The translations under genes were made by a program, and so were the position numbers. Below, piece by piece: positions 9,950 to 17,878 of a stretch of 64,000 nt of DNA (within the stretch, counting starts at the first letter, position 1; every line of letters begins with the position of its first letter). The stretch is taken from positions 930,001 to 994,000 of the forward strand of contig NZ_AP025032.1 in assembly GCF_019973775.1 (NCBI RefSeq), written 5' to 3'. This DNA comes from Aureimonas sp. SA4125. Its GTDB lineage: Bacteria; Pseudomonadota; Alphaproteobacteria; Rhizobiales; Rhizobiaceae. A model generated the notes under the pieces. The model was not told the origin of the DNA. It did no database searches and saw only the letters and a list, made by a program, of their open reading frames with translations.

Positions 9950-10939
9950 ATGAAGAAACTCACCCTACTGGTCGCTGCGGCGGCACTGGCATTGGGCGCC
10001 GGACCGGCGCTCGCCAAGAAGCAGCTTGTCATCGTCGTGAAGGGCCTCGACAACCCCTTCTTCGAGGCAATCAACCAGGGCTGCCAGAAGTGGAACGCGG
10101 AGAACGCCGCATCCGAATACGAATGCTTCTACACCGGGCCCGCCTCGACCTCTGACGAAGCCGGCGAGGCGCAGATCGTCCAGGACATGCTGGGCAAGGC
10201 CGACACGGTGGCGATGGCGATTTCGCCGTCGAACGCCAAGCTGATCGCCCAGACCCTGAAAGTCGCCGCGCCCACCATCCCGATCATGACCATCGACGCC
10301 GATCTGGCGGCCGAGGACGCGGCGCTGCGCAAGACCTATCTGGGCACCGACAACTATCTCCTCGGCTTCAAGCTCGGCGAGTACATCAAGAAAGCGAAGC
10401 CCGATGGCGGCTCGGTCTGTCTGATCCAGGGCAATCCTGGTGCCGACAACATCCTGCGCCGTGCGCAGGGCACGCGTGACGCGCTGACCGGCGAGAAGGG
10501 CCTGACGGCGCTGGCGGGTGAGGGCGGCTGGACCGAGGTTGCGGGCTGCCCGGTCTTCACCAATGACGACGGCGCCAAGGGCGTCCAGGCGATGACCGAC
10601 ATTCTTGCCGCCAATCCCGAGCTCGATGCCTTCGGCATCATGGGCGGCTGGCCGCTGTTCGGCGCCCCGCAGCCCTACCGCGACCTGTTCCGGCCACTCG
10701 CCGACCGAATCGCCAGCGGCGACTTCGTCGTCGCTGCCGCCGATACGATCGGCGACGAGGTGGCGATCGCCGGCGAGGGCCTGGTCACCGCGCTCGTCGG
10801 CCAGCGGCCGTTCGAGATGGGCTACAAGGCGCCCTCGGTGATGATCGACCTGATCGAGGGCAAGACGGTGGAAGATCCGGTCTTCACCGGCCTCGACGAG
10901 TGCACCAAGGACACCGTCGACACCTGCATCCAGAAGTAA
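9950..10939 (+). CDS. Periplasmic sugar-binding protein of an ABC transporter
   Basis: A secreted protein of 329 residues with a clear Sec signal peptide (MKK, hydrophobic core, cleavage after GPALA near residue 22). The mature part has the Peripla_BP_4 fold start QLVIVVKGLDNPFFEAINQG typical of ribose/fructose-class binding proteins. It delivers substrate to the permease and ATPase encoded divergently. The ATG at 9950 follows a strong GGGAGGA. Four cysteines in the mature protein (for instance GCQKW, YECFY) may form disulfides. A perfect hairpin terminator follows the stop codon. Placing the binding protein divergent from its permease/ATPase is less usual, so a separate expression level is likely. 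Confidence 0.92.
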   Translation: MKKLTLLVAAAALALGAGPALAKKQLVIVVKGLDNPFFEAINQGCQKWNAENAASEYECFYTGPASTSDEAGEAQIVQDMLGKADTVAMAISPSNAKLIAQTLKVAAPTIPIMTIDADLAAEDAALRKTYLGTDNYLLGFKLGEYIKKAKPDGGSVCLIQGNPGADNILRRAQGTRDALTGEKGLTALAGEGGWTEVAGCPVFTNDDGAKGVQAMTDILAANPELDAFGIMGGWPLFGAPQPYRDLFRPLADRIASGDFVVAAADTIGDEVAIAGEGLVTALVGQRPFEMGYKAPSVMIDLIEGKTVEDPVFTGLDECTKDTVDTCIQK

Positions 10940-10966
10940 GCAGCCGCCAACTGGATCTCAAAATTA

Positions 10967-11005
10967 CGAAAGAGGGGCGCCCGCATGCCGGGCGCCCCTC
11001 TTTCG
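10967..11005 (+). terminator. Perfect 17-bp hairpin terminator after the sugar-binding protein
   Basis: Arms 10967-10983 and 10989-11005 are exact inverse complements with a five-base loop. The stem begins 28 bp after the stop codon. The right arm ends in CTTTCG, giving a short U stretch. Confidence 0.85.
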
Positions 11006-11182
11006 TGTCGTCCCTCTTTCGTATCGTCCGACCATCTCGTGACCAGGCACCGGTTGCGAACCGCCAGATGGCGGCGGCACCTCGCGAAAGTCGCCTGACC
11101 GGCCCTCGGCGTCTTGCAGGACCCGACAGGGCGAACTCCGTACGGCTCCGCTGCAGACGCGAAAGCGTCCCTCGCCGCGAAC

Positions 11183-11389
11183 CTATGCTGGTCCGCGGGC
11201 CTTTCCGCCGGGGCGAACGCTGTCGATCGCCCGCCGGATGGCGTTCTTGCGGGGCCGCTTGCCGAGCGCGGGCTGCAGATTGCCTTTCAGGATCTCCTCG
11301 CCGATCGCCGCCTTTTCCTCCCCGGTGAGATCGCGACCGCGCATCTGCATCGCCTCGGCTTCCCACTGCTTCATCATCTGCTCGGCCAT
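11183..11389 (-). CDS. Small hypothetical protein (68 residues)
   Basis: A short, charged, soluble protein rich in Glu, Lys and Arg (begins MAEQMMKQWEAEA). I do not recognise a family. In its favour, the ATG at 11389 is preceded by GGAGGGA at good spacing, and the composition is protein-like, with a predicted helical N-terminal half and a basic C-terminal half. The overlapping longer frame on the same strand has an arginine-rich shadow composition. It stands alone between the sugar ABC locus and the TauE-type exporter. Confidence 0.5.
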   Translation of the reverse strand: MAEQMMKQWEAEAMQMRGRDLTGEEKAAIGEEILKGNLQPALGKRPRKNAIRRAIDSVRPGGKARGPA

Positions 11390-11758
11390 CGTCGTTCCCT
11401 CCTCGCCACTGGGTGCGGCAAAATCCCGGCTTGCCGCGCCGGATAGGGCGAAACACCGGATCCGACTTTCCCGCCCGGCGCTCTAACGGAGAGCGGCCGC
11501 GGCCGTTCCGGCTCCTGTGCCTTTTGCTGCGTCCGCGGGGGCAGCCTTGCCGCCCCGATGCAGGTCTCGACTCTTCTCAAGAGGTCGACGAGCGGCCCGT
11601 GCCGATTTCCGACCGCGGCCTGACGGGTAGGGCGGCCTGATCCGGTCGCCGGAAAAGCCGCCATTCCTCGCCCAAGCCGAGCAGTTGCAGGATGACGGCT
11701 CTGCGCTGCATGGCTCGCCGGCGAAGCTCTCCTGCTTCCCCTGGTGCGTATCGAGCGC
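11390..11758. other. 369-bp region without a recognised gene
   Basis: Between the small 68-residue gene and the TauE/SafE exporter. GC-rich; reading frames here are arginine/proline-rich shadows. No hairpin, operator or repeat stands out. Confidence 0.4.
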
Positions 11759-12568
11759 TCAGGTCATCATCTTGATCGATGTGATGGCGAGGAAGACGCC
11801 GAACAGCCGGCGCAGCCATTTCGGCTCCAGCGCGTGGGCGGCGCGCGCGCCGAGGGGCGCGAAGAACATGCTGCTGGCCGCGATGAGGACGAAGCCGGCC
11901 AGATTCACATGGCCGAGCGAAAACGGCGGCAGGTCGGTCTTGCCCCAGCCGTTGATGACGAAGCCGAGTGCCCCGGGGACCGCGATGATGAGGCCGACCA
12001 CCGAGGCGGTGCCGACGGCCCGGCGGACGGGATAGGAGGCGAGCGACAGGACGGGAACCGTCAGCGTGCCGCCGCCGATGCCCATCATCGACGAGATCGT
12101 CCCGATGCCGCCGGCGAGCAGCGCCTGGATCGTGCGGCCGGGCAGCCGTGGCGCGACATGGGCGCCTTCCGGCGAGAACAGCATGTAGCCGGCGACGACA
12201 AGCGCGACGACGGCAAAGACGAGGGTCAGGACATCGCCGTCCACGAAGGCCGCGATGGTGACGCCGAGGACGACGCCGATCGCGACGAACGGCGCCCACC
12301 ATTTCAGGAGCTCGATGTCGACCGAGCCGCGGGCATGGTGGGTGCGGAAGGACTGGATCGAGGTCGGGATGATGGTCGCGAGCGAGGTGCCGACGGCGAT
12401 GAAGGGAATGAGGTCGGAGTCGACGTCGAAGGCCGAAAGAACGATGTAAAGCACGGGCACGACGACGATGCCGCCGCCGACGCCGAGAAGGCCGGCCAGG
12501 AAGCCCGAGACGCAGCCGGTGAGGAGAAGCCCGAGCGCGAAGAGGGCGAGAAAGGAGGGGTCGTGCAT
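11759..12568 (-). CDS. TauE/SafE family sulfite/anion exporter
   Basis: An inner-membrane protein of 269 residues with about eight hydrophobic segments and the duplicated TauE/SafE glycine motif: GFLAGLLGVGGGIVVVPVL near residue 21 and the second-half GGIGTISSMMGIGGGTLTVPV near 152. Family members export sulfite, sulfoacetate or other organosulfur anions. It is downstream of, and in the same direction as, an Ssu/Tau-type ABC transporter, which fits release of an inorganic product after uptake of a sulfonate or related anion. A pair of 24-bp repeats sits just upstream of its start. The substrate is inferred. Confidence 0.85.
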   Translation of the reverse strand: MHDPSFLALFALGLLLTGCVSGFLAGLLGVGGGIVVVPVLYIVLSAFDVDSDLIPFIAVGTSLATIIPTSIQSFRTHHARGSVDIELLKWWAPFVAIGVVLGVTIAAFVDGDVLTLVFAVVALVVAGYMLFSPEGAHVAPRLPGRTIQALLAGGIGTISSMMGIGGGTLTVPVLSLASYPVRRAVGTASVVGLIIAVPGALGFVINGWGKTDLPPFSLGHVNLAGFVLIAASSMFFAPLGARAAHALEPKWLRRLFGVFLAITSIKMMT

Positions 12569-12590
12569 CGGGCGCGGCTCCGGCCAAGGG

Positions 12591-12642
12591 CATGGCCCAG
12601 GCGATGGCTTGAGGACGCCATTGCCCAGGCAATGGCATGAGG
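12591..12642. repeat. Two 24-bp direct repeats, the second a perfect palindrome core
   Basis: Copies at 12591-12614 and 12619-12642 agree at 21 of 24 positions with a period of 28 bp. The second contains GCCATTGCC-CA-GGCAATGGC (12617-12636), a perfect inverted repeat. They lie 23-74 bp upstream of the TauE/SafE start, where an operator would be expected. Confidence 0.6.
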
Positions 12643-12655
12643 GATGACAAGATGC

Positions 12656-12686
12656 GGCGGGCGCCGCGTCTGCCGCGGCGCCCGCC
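12656..12686 (-). terminator. 13-bp hairpin terminator after the FAH-family gene
   Basis: Arms 12656-12668 and 12674-12686 are perfect inverse complements with a five-base loop. It is 44 bp beyond the stop codon of the FAH-family gene on the minus strand. No U-run. Confidence 0.6.
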
Positions 12687-12729
12687 AGGGTCGATCAGGG
12701 TCGATCAGGATCGAACGGAAGGCAGAGGA

Positions 12730-13437
12730 TCAGGCGACGCGCGTGCGCAGTTCGCCGACGCCCGCCACCGTGCCGACGAGTTCGTCGCCGCGCTCGACGG
12801 CGCCGACGCCTGCCGGGGTTCCCGCGAAGATGAGGTCGCCCGCCTTGAGCTCGAAGAGACCCGAGAGGTAGGAGATCATTTCCGGGATCTTCCAGATCAT
12901 CTGGTTGAGGTCGCCGCTCTGGCGGATCTCGCCGTTGACGGTGAGCTGGATCGTGCCGGCGGTGACGTCGGAGACCTCGGATGCCGGGACGAGTTCGGTG
13001 CAGGGCGCGGAGGCCTCGAAGGCCTTGCCCGTCTCCCACGGCCGGCCCATCTTCTTCGCCTCGCCCTGGAGATCACGCCGCGTCATGTCGAGGCCGACGG
13101 CATAGCCGAAGACGTGGGTCATGGCCTGGTCGAGCGGGATATCCGTGCCGCCCTTCGAGAGCGCGACGACCAGCTCGATCTCGTGATGCACGTCGCTCGA
13201 CGCCGAGGGGTAGGGAAAATCGCGACCGGAAAGGACGAGCGTGTCCGGGTTCTTCTGGAAGAAGAAGGGCGGCTCGCGGTTCGGATCGTGGCCCATCTCG
13301 ATCGCGTGGTCGGCGAAGTTGCGGCCGACGCAGTAGATGCGGTGCACCGGGAAGAGCTTGTCGGTGCCGCGCACCGGCAGGGTCGGTACCGGCAGGGGGG
13401 TGAAGACGTAGGCCTCGGGTGTCGCGTGGACGTTCAT
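12730..13437 (-). CDS. Fumarylacetoacetate hydrolase family protein (fumarylpyruvate hydrolase-like)
   Basis: A 235-residue cytosolic enzyme of the FAH superfamily that cleaves or hydrates a 2-keto acid at a divalent metal. The core begins at YCVGRNFADHAIEMG. The metal ligands are visible as the E-x-E of HHEIELVVAL (about residues 86-88) and the aspartate in GLDMTRRDLQ (about 119). The family ending FAGTPAGVG is present. Length and motifs match the small fumarylpyruvate hydrolase/acylpyruvase branch. The start overlaps the stop of the upstream ABC permease (ATGA), so it is translated with the transporter and probably acts on its substrate. Confidence 0.88.
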   Translation of the reverse strand: MNVHATPEAYVFTPLPVPTLPVRGTDKLFPVHRIYCVGRNFADHAIEMGHDPNREPPFFFQKNPDTLVLSGRDFPYPSASSDVHHEIELVVALSKGGTDIPLDQAMTHVFGYAVGLDMTRRDLQGEAKKMGRPWETGKAFEASAPCTELVPASEVSDVTAGTIQLTVNGEIRQSGDLNQMIWKIPEMISYLSGLFELKAGDLIFAGTPAGVGAVERGDELVGTVAGVGELRTRVA

Positions 13438-14189
13438 GCTCTGGCTCCTGCGTAATATTCGATCTTGGTTTCGAAGTGTTCGACGATGGCCGACAGGATC
13501 ATGGCGGCGGCGAAGAGGAGGATGGTCAGAGCCCAGAAGCTCGCCATCTCGAAGTTGCGGGAGAAGAGCTCGAACAGTTCGCCATAGCCGAGGATCGACA
13601 CGAGGATCTGCCCGATCACGACGCCCTTCACCCCGCGGATGAGGCCGATGCGGATACCCGCGAGGATCTCCGGAAGGGCCGACAACAGGATGATCTTGGA
13701 AAACAGCGTCCAGCCATTCGCCCCGTAGGAGCGGCCCATCTCGAACAGCGAGCGGGGCACCTGCATGACGCCTGCCCGCGCGTCGAGGACGATGATCCAG
13801 ACCGCGAACAGGAAGACGGTGACGACGACCGTCGTCTCGCCGAGACCGAAGAGGATCATCAGGATCGGCACCAGCGCCGAAAGCGGCGCGGAGACGAACA
13901 TGTTCACCCAGACGGCCATCAGGTTGTCGACGCTCTTGAACAGCCCCATCAGGATGCCCAGAGGCACGCCGACGCCGATGGCCAGTGCCATGCCGAGCGC
14001 GAAGGAGCGCACGGTGAGCAGAGTCGCGTTCTGCCACGAGCCGGTCTGGACGAGACGGATGCCGGCCTCGATGATCTCCGTCATCGGCGGGATGAGGAAG
14101 ATGACGTCGAGACGCCCGACGATCTCCCAGACCACGGCCCAGACGAGGAGCGAGGCCATCATGGGAATGCGGAAGCCGAAAAGCATCAT
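13434..14189 (-). CDS. ABC transporter permease (SsuC/TauC type)
   Basis: Inner-membrane permease of 251 residues with six hydrophobic helices and the BPD_transp_1 EAA-type loop GRSYGANGWTLFSKIILLSALPEILAG near residue 150. It belongs to the nitrate/sulfonate/bicarbonate importer class. It is one of two different permeases in this operon, so the transporter may use a heterodimeric channel, which is less common than the SsuC homodimer. It overlaps the FAH-family gene by four bases and follows the ATPase by six bases. Confidence 0.9.
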   Translation of the reverse strand: MMLFGFRIPMMASLLVWAVVWEIVGRLDVIFLIPPMTEIIEAGIRLVQTGSWQNATLLTVRSFALGMALAIGVGVPLGILMGLFKSVDNLMAVWVNMFVSAPLSALVPILMILFGLGETTVVVTVFLFAVWIIVLDARAGVMQVPRSLFEMGRSYGANGWTLFSKIILLSALPEILAGIRIGLIRGVKGVVIGQILVSILGYGELFELFSRNFEMASFWALTILLFAAAMILSAIVEHFETKIEYYAGARA

Positions 14190-14195
14190 GGCCGG

Positions 14196-15002
14196 TTACT
14201 CCGCATAGTGGCGAAGACCGTTCCAGATCTCCTCCACGGTATCGAGATATCCCGGATCGCGGCGGATCTCGTCGGGCGAGGCGCTGCGGTCGATTTCGGG
14301 ATCGATCGTCTGGGAGATGCGGCCGGGACGCGGCGAGAGAAGGACGATCCGGTCGGAGACGTAGACCGCCTCCTCGATCGAGTGCGTGACGAAGATGAAC
14401 GTCTTGTTCTCGAGCGCGACGAGCCGCAGGAGGTCCTCCTGGAATTTCCGCCGGTTCTGCTCGTCGACGGCCGAGAAGGGTTCGTCGAGGAGGAGCACGT
14501 CGGCGTTGACGGCAAAGGCCCGGGCGATGCCGACGCGCTGCTTCATGCCGCCGGAGAGCTCGTGCGGATACTTGTTCTCGAAGCCGGACAGGCCGACCTC
14601 GTCGATGTAGCGCTGGGCCGTGCGGCGGCGCTCGGTCTCGCCGATCCCCTTCAACTCGAGGCCGAAGGCCACGTTGCGCATGACGGTCGCCCAGGGCATC
14701 AGCGCAAAGTCCTGGAAGACGAAGGCGCGCTCGGGGCCCGGACCGCTCACGACCTTGCCGTTGACGACGATCTCGCCGCGGGTCGCCGGAACAAGGCCGG
14801 CGATGATCTTCAGGAGCGTGGTCTTGCCGCAGCCGGAGGGGCCGAGCAGCGTCGTCAGCTTGCCGCGGGCGACGTCGAGGTCGACATTGCGCAGCGCCTC
14901 GATGTCGCCATAGGTTTTCGAGATGCCGCGAACGCGCACGACGGCGTCCTCGGCGGCGATGGGGGGAGCGTGGAGCGGCTCCTGCAGGCGTGTGCGAGAC
15001 AT
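14196..15002 (-). CDS. ABC transporter ATP-binding protein (SsuB/TauB type)
   Basis: Cytoplasmic ATPase of 268 residues for the nitrate/sulfonate/taurine class. Walker A GPSGCGKTT lies near residue 57, signature LSGGMKQRVG near 154 and Walker B VLLLDEPF near 174. The ATG at 15002 overlaps the stop of the upstream permease (TGATG), so translation is coupled. An N-terminal extension of about 20 residues precedes the domain. It energises the two flanking permeases. Confidence 0.92.
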   Translation of the reverse strand: MSRTRLQEPLHAPPIAAEDAVVRVRGISKTYGDIEALRNVDLDVARGKLTTLLGPSGCGKTTLLKIIAGLVPATRGEIVVNGKVVSGPGPERAFVFQDFALMPWATVMRNVAFGLELKGIGETERRRTAQRYIDEVGLSGFENKYPHELSGGMKQRVGIARAFAVNADVLLLDEPFSAVDEQNRRKFQEDLLRLVALENKTFIFVTHSIEEAVYVSDRIVLLSPRPGRISQTIDPEIDRSASPDEIRRDPGYLDTVEEIWNGLRHYAE

Positions 15003-15835
15003 CAGGCTGACATCCTCTTCTCGGGCCGCATGAAGCGCAGTTCGAAGCGCTGAAGACCGACGAGCGTCACGGTGGACAGAACGATGATCGAGGCGACGGC
15101 GGCGTACATGTGGCCGTAATTGGCAACGGAGCGGTGGTAGGTGATGAGGTCGCCCACACCGGTCGGCGTGATGAGCAGTTCGGCGAGCATCACGCCGATG
15201 AAGCCGGCGGCGATGCCCAGGCGAAGCCCGGCGAAGATCACCGGCGAGGCGTCGGGGATGATGATCTTCATGATCCGCTGCAGCCGCGAGCCACCGAACG
15301 AGCGGCACATGGCGACAAGCGAGGGGTTCACGTGACGCACCGCCTTGTAGGAATTGAGGACGATCACCGGCAGCGCCAGCATGATGACCGCCAGCGTCTT
15401 CGCCGTCAGCCCGATGCCGTAGACGAAGGTGACGAGCGGCACGAGAGCCGCCATCGGCGCGGCCTGGAGGACGATGAAGATCGGCGCGAGCAGCCATTCC
15501 GTCTTCTTCGACAACCCCATGGCGACGCCGAGCGCCACGCCGAGAAACCCGGAGATCGCGACGCCGAGAACCAGCGGCTGCAGGGTGATGAAATAGGCGT
15601 AGGCCATCGACCCGTCGGCGACCATTTCGACGAAGGCGACGAGCGTTTCGGAGAAGGGGGGGAAGGCGAAGCTGATCGGTACCCGGCCGGCGATTTCCCA
15701 GGCGCTGAAGAGGATCGTCAGCGAGGCGATCGTCCACAGCGAGGGAAAGCGGGTGAAGGCGGCCGAGACCCGCGCCCCCGTCGTGAGGGGTGCAGGCGGC
15801 CTTGCGGCCGCCTCCACCTTCATGATCGAAGCCAT
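15002..15835 (-). CDS. ABC transporter permease (SsuC/TauC type)
   Basis: Inner-membrane permease of 277 residues, six hydrophobic segments, BPD_transp_1 family, with the EAA-type loop CRSFGGSRLQRIMKIIIPDASPVIFAG near residue 175. It follows the binding-protein gene closely and overlaps the ATPase gene. It differs clearly from the second permease further downstream, so the two probably pair in one transporter. Confidence 0.9.
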   Translation of the reverse strand: MASIMKVEAAARPPAPLTTGARVSAAFTRFPSLWTIASLTILFSAWEIAGRVPISFAFPPFSETLVAFVEMVADGSMAYAYFITLQPLVLGVAISGFLGVALGVAMGLSKKTEWLLAPIFIVLQAAPMAALVPLVTFVYGIGLTAKTLAVIMLALPVIVLNSYKAVRHVNPSLVAMCRSFGGSRLQRIMKIIIPDASPVIFAGLRLGIAAGFIGVMLAELLITPTGVGDLITYHRSVANYGHMYAAVASIIVLSTVTLVGLQRFELRFMRPEKRMSA

Positions 15836-15843
15836 GGGGCGCC

Positions 15844-16836
15844 TCAGCCCTGGCCGAGCTTGGCGAGCGCCGCCTGCAGCGGCCCGAAGTCCCAGAAGTC
15901 CTCGACCTTCAGATCCTTCGCCTCGCCTTCGAGCGCGCCGGAAGTGGTGTAGAAGTCGAAGTCGTCCTTCACTGCCTCCTCGCCGCCACCGTTCAGCGGC
16001 ATGCCGGCCGCGGCGGCTTCGCTGAAGTAGGGCGCGATCTCGGCGACCATTTCGGGGCTGGCATCGGGAAGAAGCTTGTACTTCTCGCGCAACCGCTCGA
16101 CGGCGGACGGGTCCTTGGCCACCTCGCGCCAGGTCGAGAGAATTGCCTCGACAAGGATCGCCACCTCTTCCGGATTCTCCTTCATGTAGTCGGTATTGGC
16201 GAACAGGCCTTCGTCGGTCGCCGAAAGGTCGTCGAGCGGGAGGTAGAGGAATTTGCCCGGCGCCTGCGCCTCGAGGATGCGCTTGCCCGAGGCATCGACG
16301 ATGGTCGCCTTGACGTTGCCCTGGAGCAGCGCGCCGGTGCGCACTTCCGAGCCGGGGATATAGGAAATGTTAGAATACTTGATGCCGTTCTTCTCGGCGG
16401 CAAGGCGCATGATCGCCTCGGTGCCCGAGCCGCGCGAATGCACCGCGACTTCCTGGCCGTCGAGGTCCTTCCAGCCCTTGTAGGTGTCGGCCGCGACCAC
16501 CGGATACATCTGCAGCGTGGAGAGCTGCATGAACATCCGCACCGGCGCGCGGACCTTCTGGATCAGCGAATACGGCCCGCCGACGCCGACGTCGGCCTGG
16601 CCGCCGACGACGGCCTGTGCCGCGATGTCCTCGGACTTGAGATAGGTCACCTCGAGTTCGAGGCCGGCTTCCTTGGCCCGCTCGAAGGCGATGAGAAGGT
16701 GGAGCGTCTCGACGCTCGGAATGTCGCCGAAGGCGACGCGCAGCGGCTCGGCCTCGGCCGAGGCCGGGGACAGCGCAACGAGGCAGCCGAGCGTTGCCGC
16801 TGCGACGGATTGCTTAAGAACTTTCAGTAGGGTCAT
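15844..16836 (-). CDS. Periplasmic substrate-binding protein (NMT1/SsuA type)
   Basis: A secreted solute-binding protein of 330 residues, first gene of the ABC operon. The signal peptide runs to about residue 29 (SPASAEA cleavage region). The mature part has the NMT1/SsuA-like features LRVAFGDIPSVETL, a GGQADVGVGGP loop and an SRGSGTEAI anion-binding turn. Relatives bind sulfonates, taurine, nitrate, thiamine precursors or aromatic acids. The ATG at 16836 follows GGGAGGAA; upstream residues in the same frame are ignored. Three palindromic ATTGGT/ACCAAT elements upstream suggest control by the divergent FadR-type regulator. Confidence 0.9.
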   Translation of the reverse strand: MTLLKVLKQSVAAATLGCLVALSPASAEAEPLRVAFGDIPSVETLHLLIAFERAKEAGLELEVTYLKSEDIAAQAVVGGQADVGVGGPYSLIQKVRAPVRMFMQLSTLQMYPVVAADTYKGWKDLDGQEVAVHSRGSGTEAIMRLAAEKNGIKYSNISYIPGSEVRTGALLQGNVKATIVDASGKRILEAQAPGKFLYLPLDDLSATDEGLFANTDYMKENPEEVAILVEAILSTWREVAKDPSAVERLREKYKLLPDASPEMVAEIAPYFSEAAAAGMPLNGGGEEAVKDDFDFYTTSGALEGEAKDLKVEDFWDFGPLQAALAKLGQG

Positions 16837-16879
16837 CAGACATTTCCTCCCGGATAAAGCGACCTGTGCGCTCCGGCAC

Positions 16880-16893
16880 ATTGGTCAACCAAT
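16880..16893. promoter_or_regulatory. FadR/GntR-type operator upstream of the ABC operon
   Basis: ATTGGTCAACCAAT has perfect symmetry around CA and fits the T-GT-N3-AC-A pattern of FadR-subfamily operators. It lies 44 bp before the binding-protein start. A further half-site, ATTGGTTTCACC, follows at 16910-16921. Confidence 0.7.
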
Positions 16894-17081
16894 CTCTGAT
16901 TAAACAGACATTGGTTTCACCTCGATGTCAACGCTGACCCGCAGCCATGCTGATGAAAAAGTCAGAAAATCTGCCGGATGGGCCGAATATGGTGATTCTG
17001 GTCCAGAATCGCGGCATAAAATCCCGATCTACCCGACGGGAGGACGGATTGACCCCGTTCTCCCCTGAGTCTATATCTTAA

Positions 17082-17098
17082 ACCAATCAGGAATTGGT
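17082..17098. promoter_or_regulatory. FadR/GntR-type operator at the regulator's own promoter
   Basis: ACCAAT and ATTGGT face each other over five bases just before the regulator's ribosome site. The half-sites match those upstream of the divergent ABC operon, so autoregulation is likely. Confidence 0.6.
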
Positions 17099-17107
17099 AC
17101 AGGAGAG

Positions 17108-17791
17108 GTGCCGTTGAATATCGAGGTGTCGTTGCCGGCGGATGCGCTGGACCGTCTGCGCGACTTCCTGGCGGAGGCTGCCCTCGGAGACGACGGGCGG
17201 CTTCCCCCGGAGCGCGAGCTCGCCGACCAGCTCGGCCTGACGCGCGCGTCGCTGCGCAAGGCACTGACCACGCTTCAGAGCGAGGGAGTGCTCTGGCGCC
17301 ATGTCGGCAAGGGCACGTTTGCGGGTAATCGCCCCATCGATACGGCCTGCGACGTCGCCGCCATGGCCCGCCGGACCAACCCGATCGAGATGATGAATGC
17401 GCGGATCTCGTTCGAGCCGGAGATCGCGCGCGTCGCGGCGCTGAACGCGACGCCGGCGATCCTGTCGGAGATGCGACAGTGCATGGCGCGCGCGGTGGAC
17501 GCACCGGACTGGCGGCAATACGAGCACTGGGACAACCGCCTTCACCGCAGCATTGCCGAGGCGACGCAGAACAGCCTTCTCGTTGGCCTCCTCGACACGC
17601 TGAACGCCGTGCGCCGCGAGGTGAACTGGGGCCGCCTGCGCGCCGACCCCAAACGCCCGCCGGTCGACCACCACAGCTTCGCGGAGCATCGCGAGATCGT
17701 CGAGGCCATCGCCAACCGCGATACGACCGGCGCTGCCGCCGCCATGCGCCGCCATCTCCAGAGCGTCGAGCGCCATCTGCGCAACGCTTGA
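17108..17791 (+). CDS. FadR-subfamily GntR transcriptional regulator (FCD domain)
   Basis: A 227-residue regulator: an N-terminal winged HTH (residues about 10-75, with LPPERELADQLGLTRASLRKALTTL) and a C-terminal FCD ligand-binding domain (about 95-220). FCD domains bind carboxylated metabolites and usually a metal. The frame opens with GTG at 17108, but AGGAG sits almost on it. The TTG two codons later (17114) has better spacing and may be the true start. It is divergent from the SsuA-type ABC operon and flanked by ATTGGT-N-ACCAAT palindromes, so it probably represses both units until the substrate or its product is present. Confidence 0.9.
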   Translation: MPLNIEVSLPADALDRLRDFLAEAALGDDGRLPPERELADQLGLTRASLRKALTTLQSEGVLWRHVGKGTFAGNRPIDTACDVAAMARRTNPIEMMNARISFEPEIARVAALNATPAILSEMRQCMARAVDAPDWRQYEHWDNRLHRSIAEATQNSLLVGLLDTLNAVRREVNWGRLRADPKRPPVDHHSFAEHREIVEAIANRDTTGAAAAMRRHLQSVERHLRNA

Positions 17792-17878
17792 TCGACAGTG
17801 CAGCAGGCGCGGCTGCGATGCCGGGCTGGCGGTGAGGCTTCTGCGGGCGTCCGCCGCCATGCCGCTTCAGTCAGCGGA

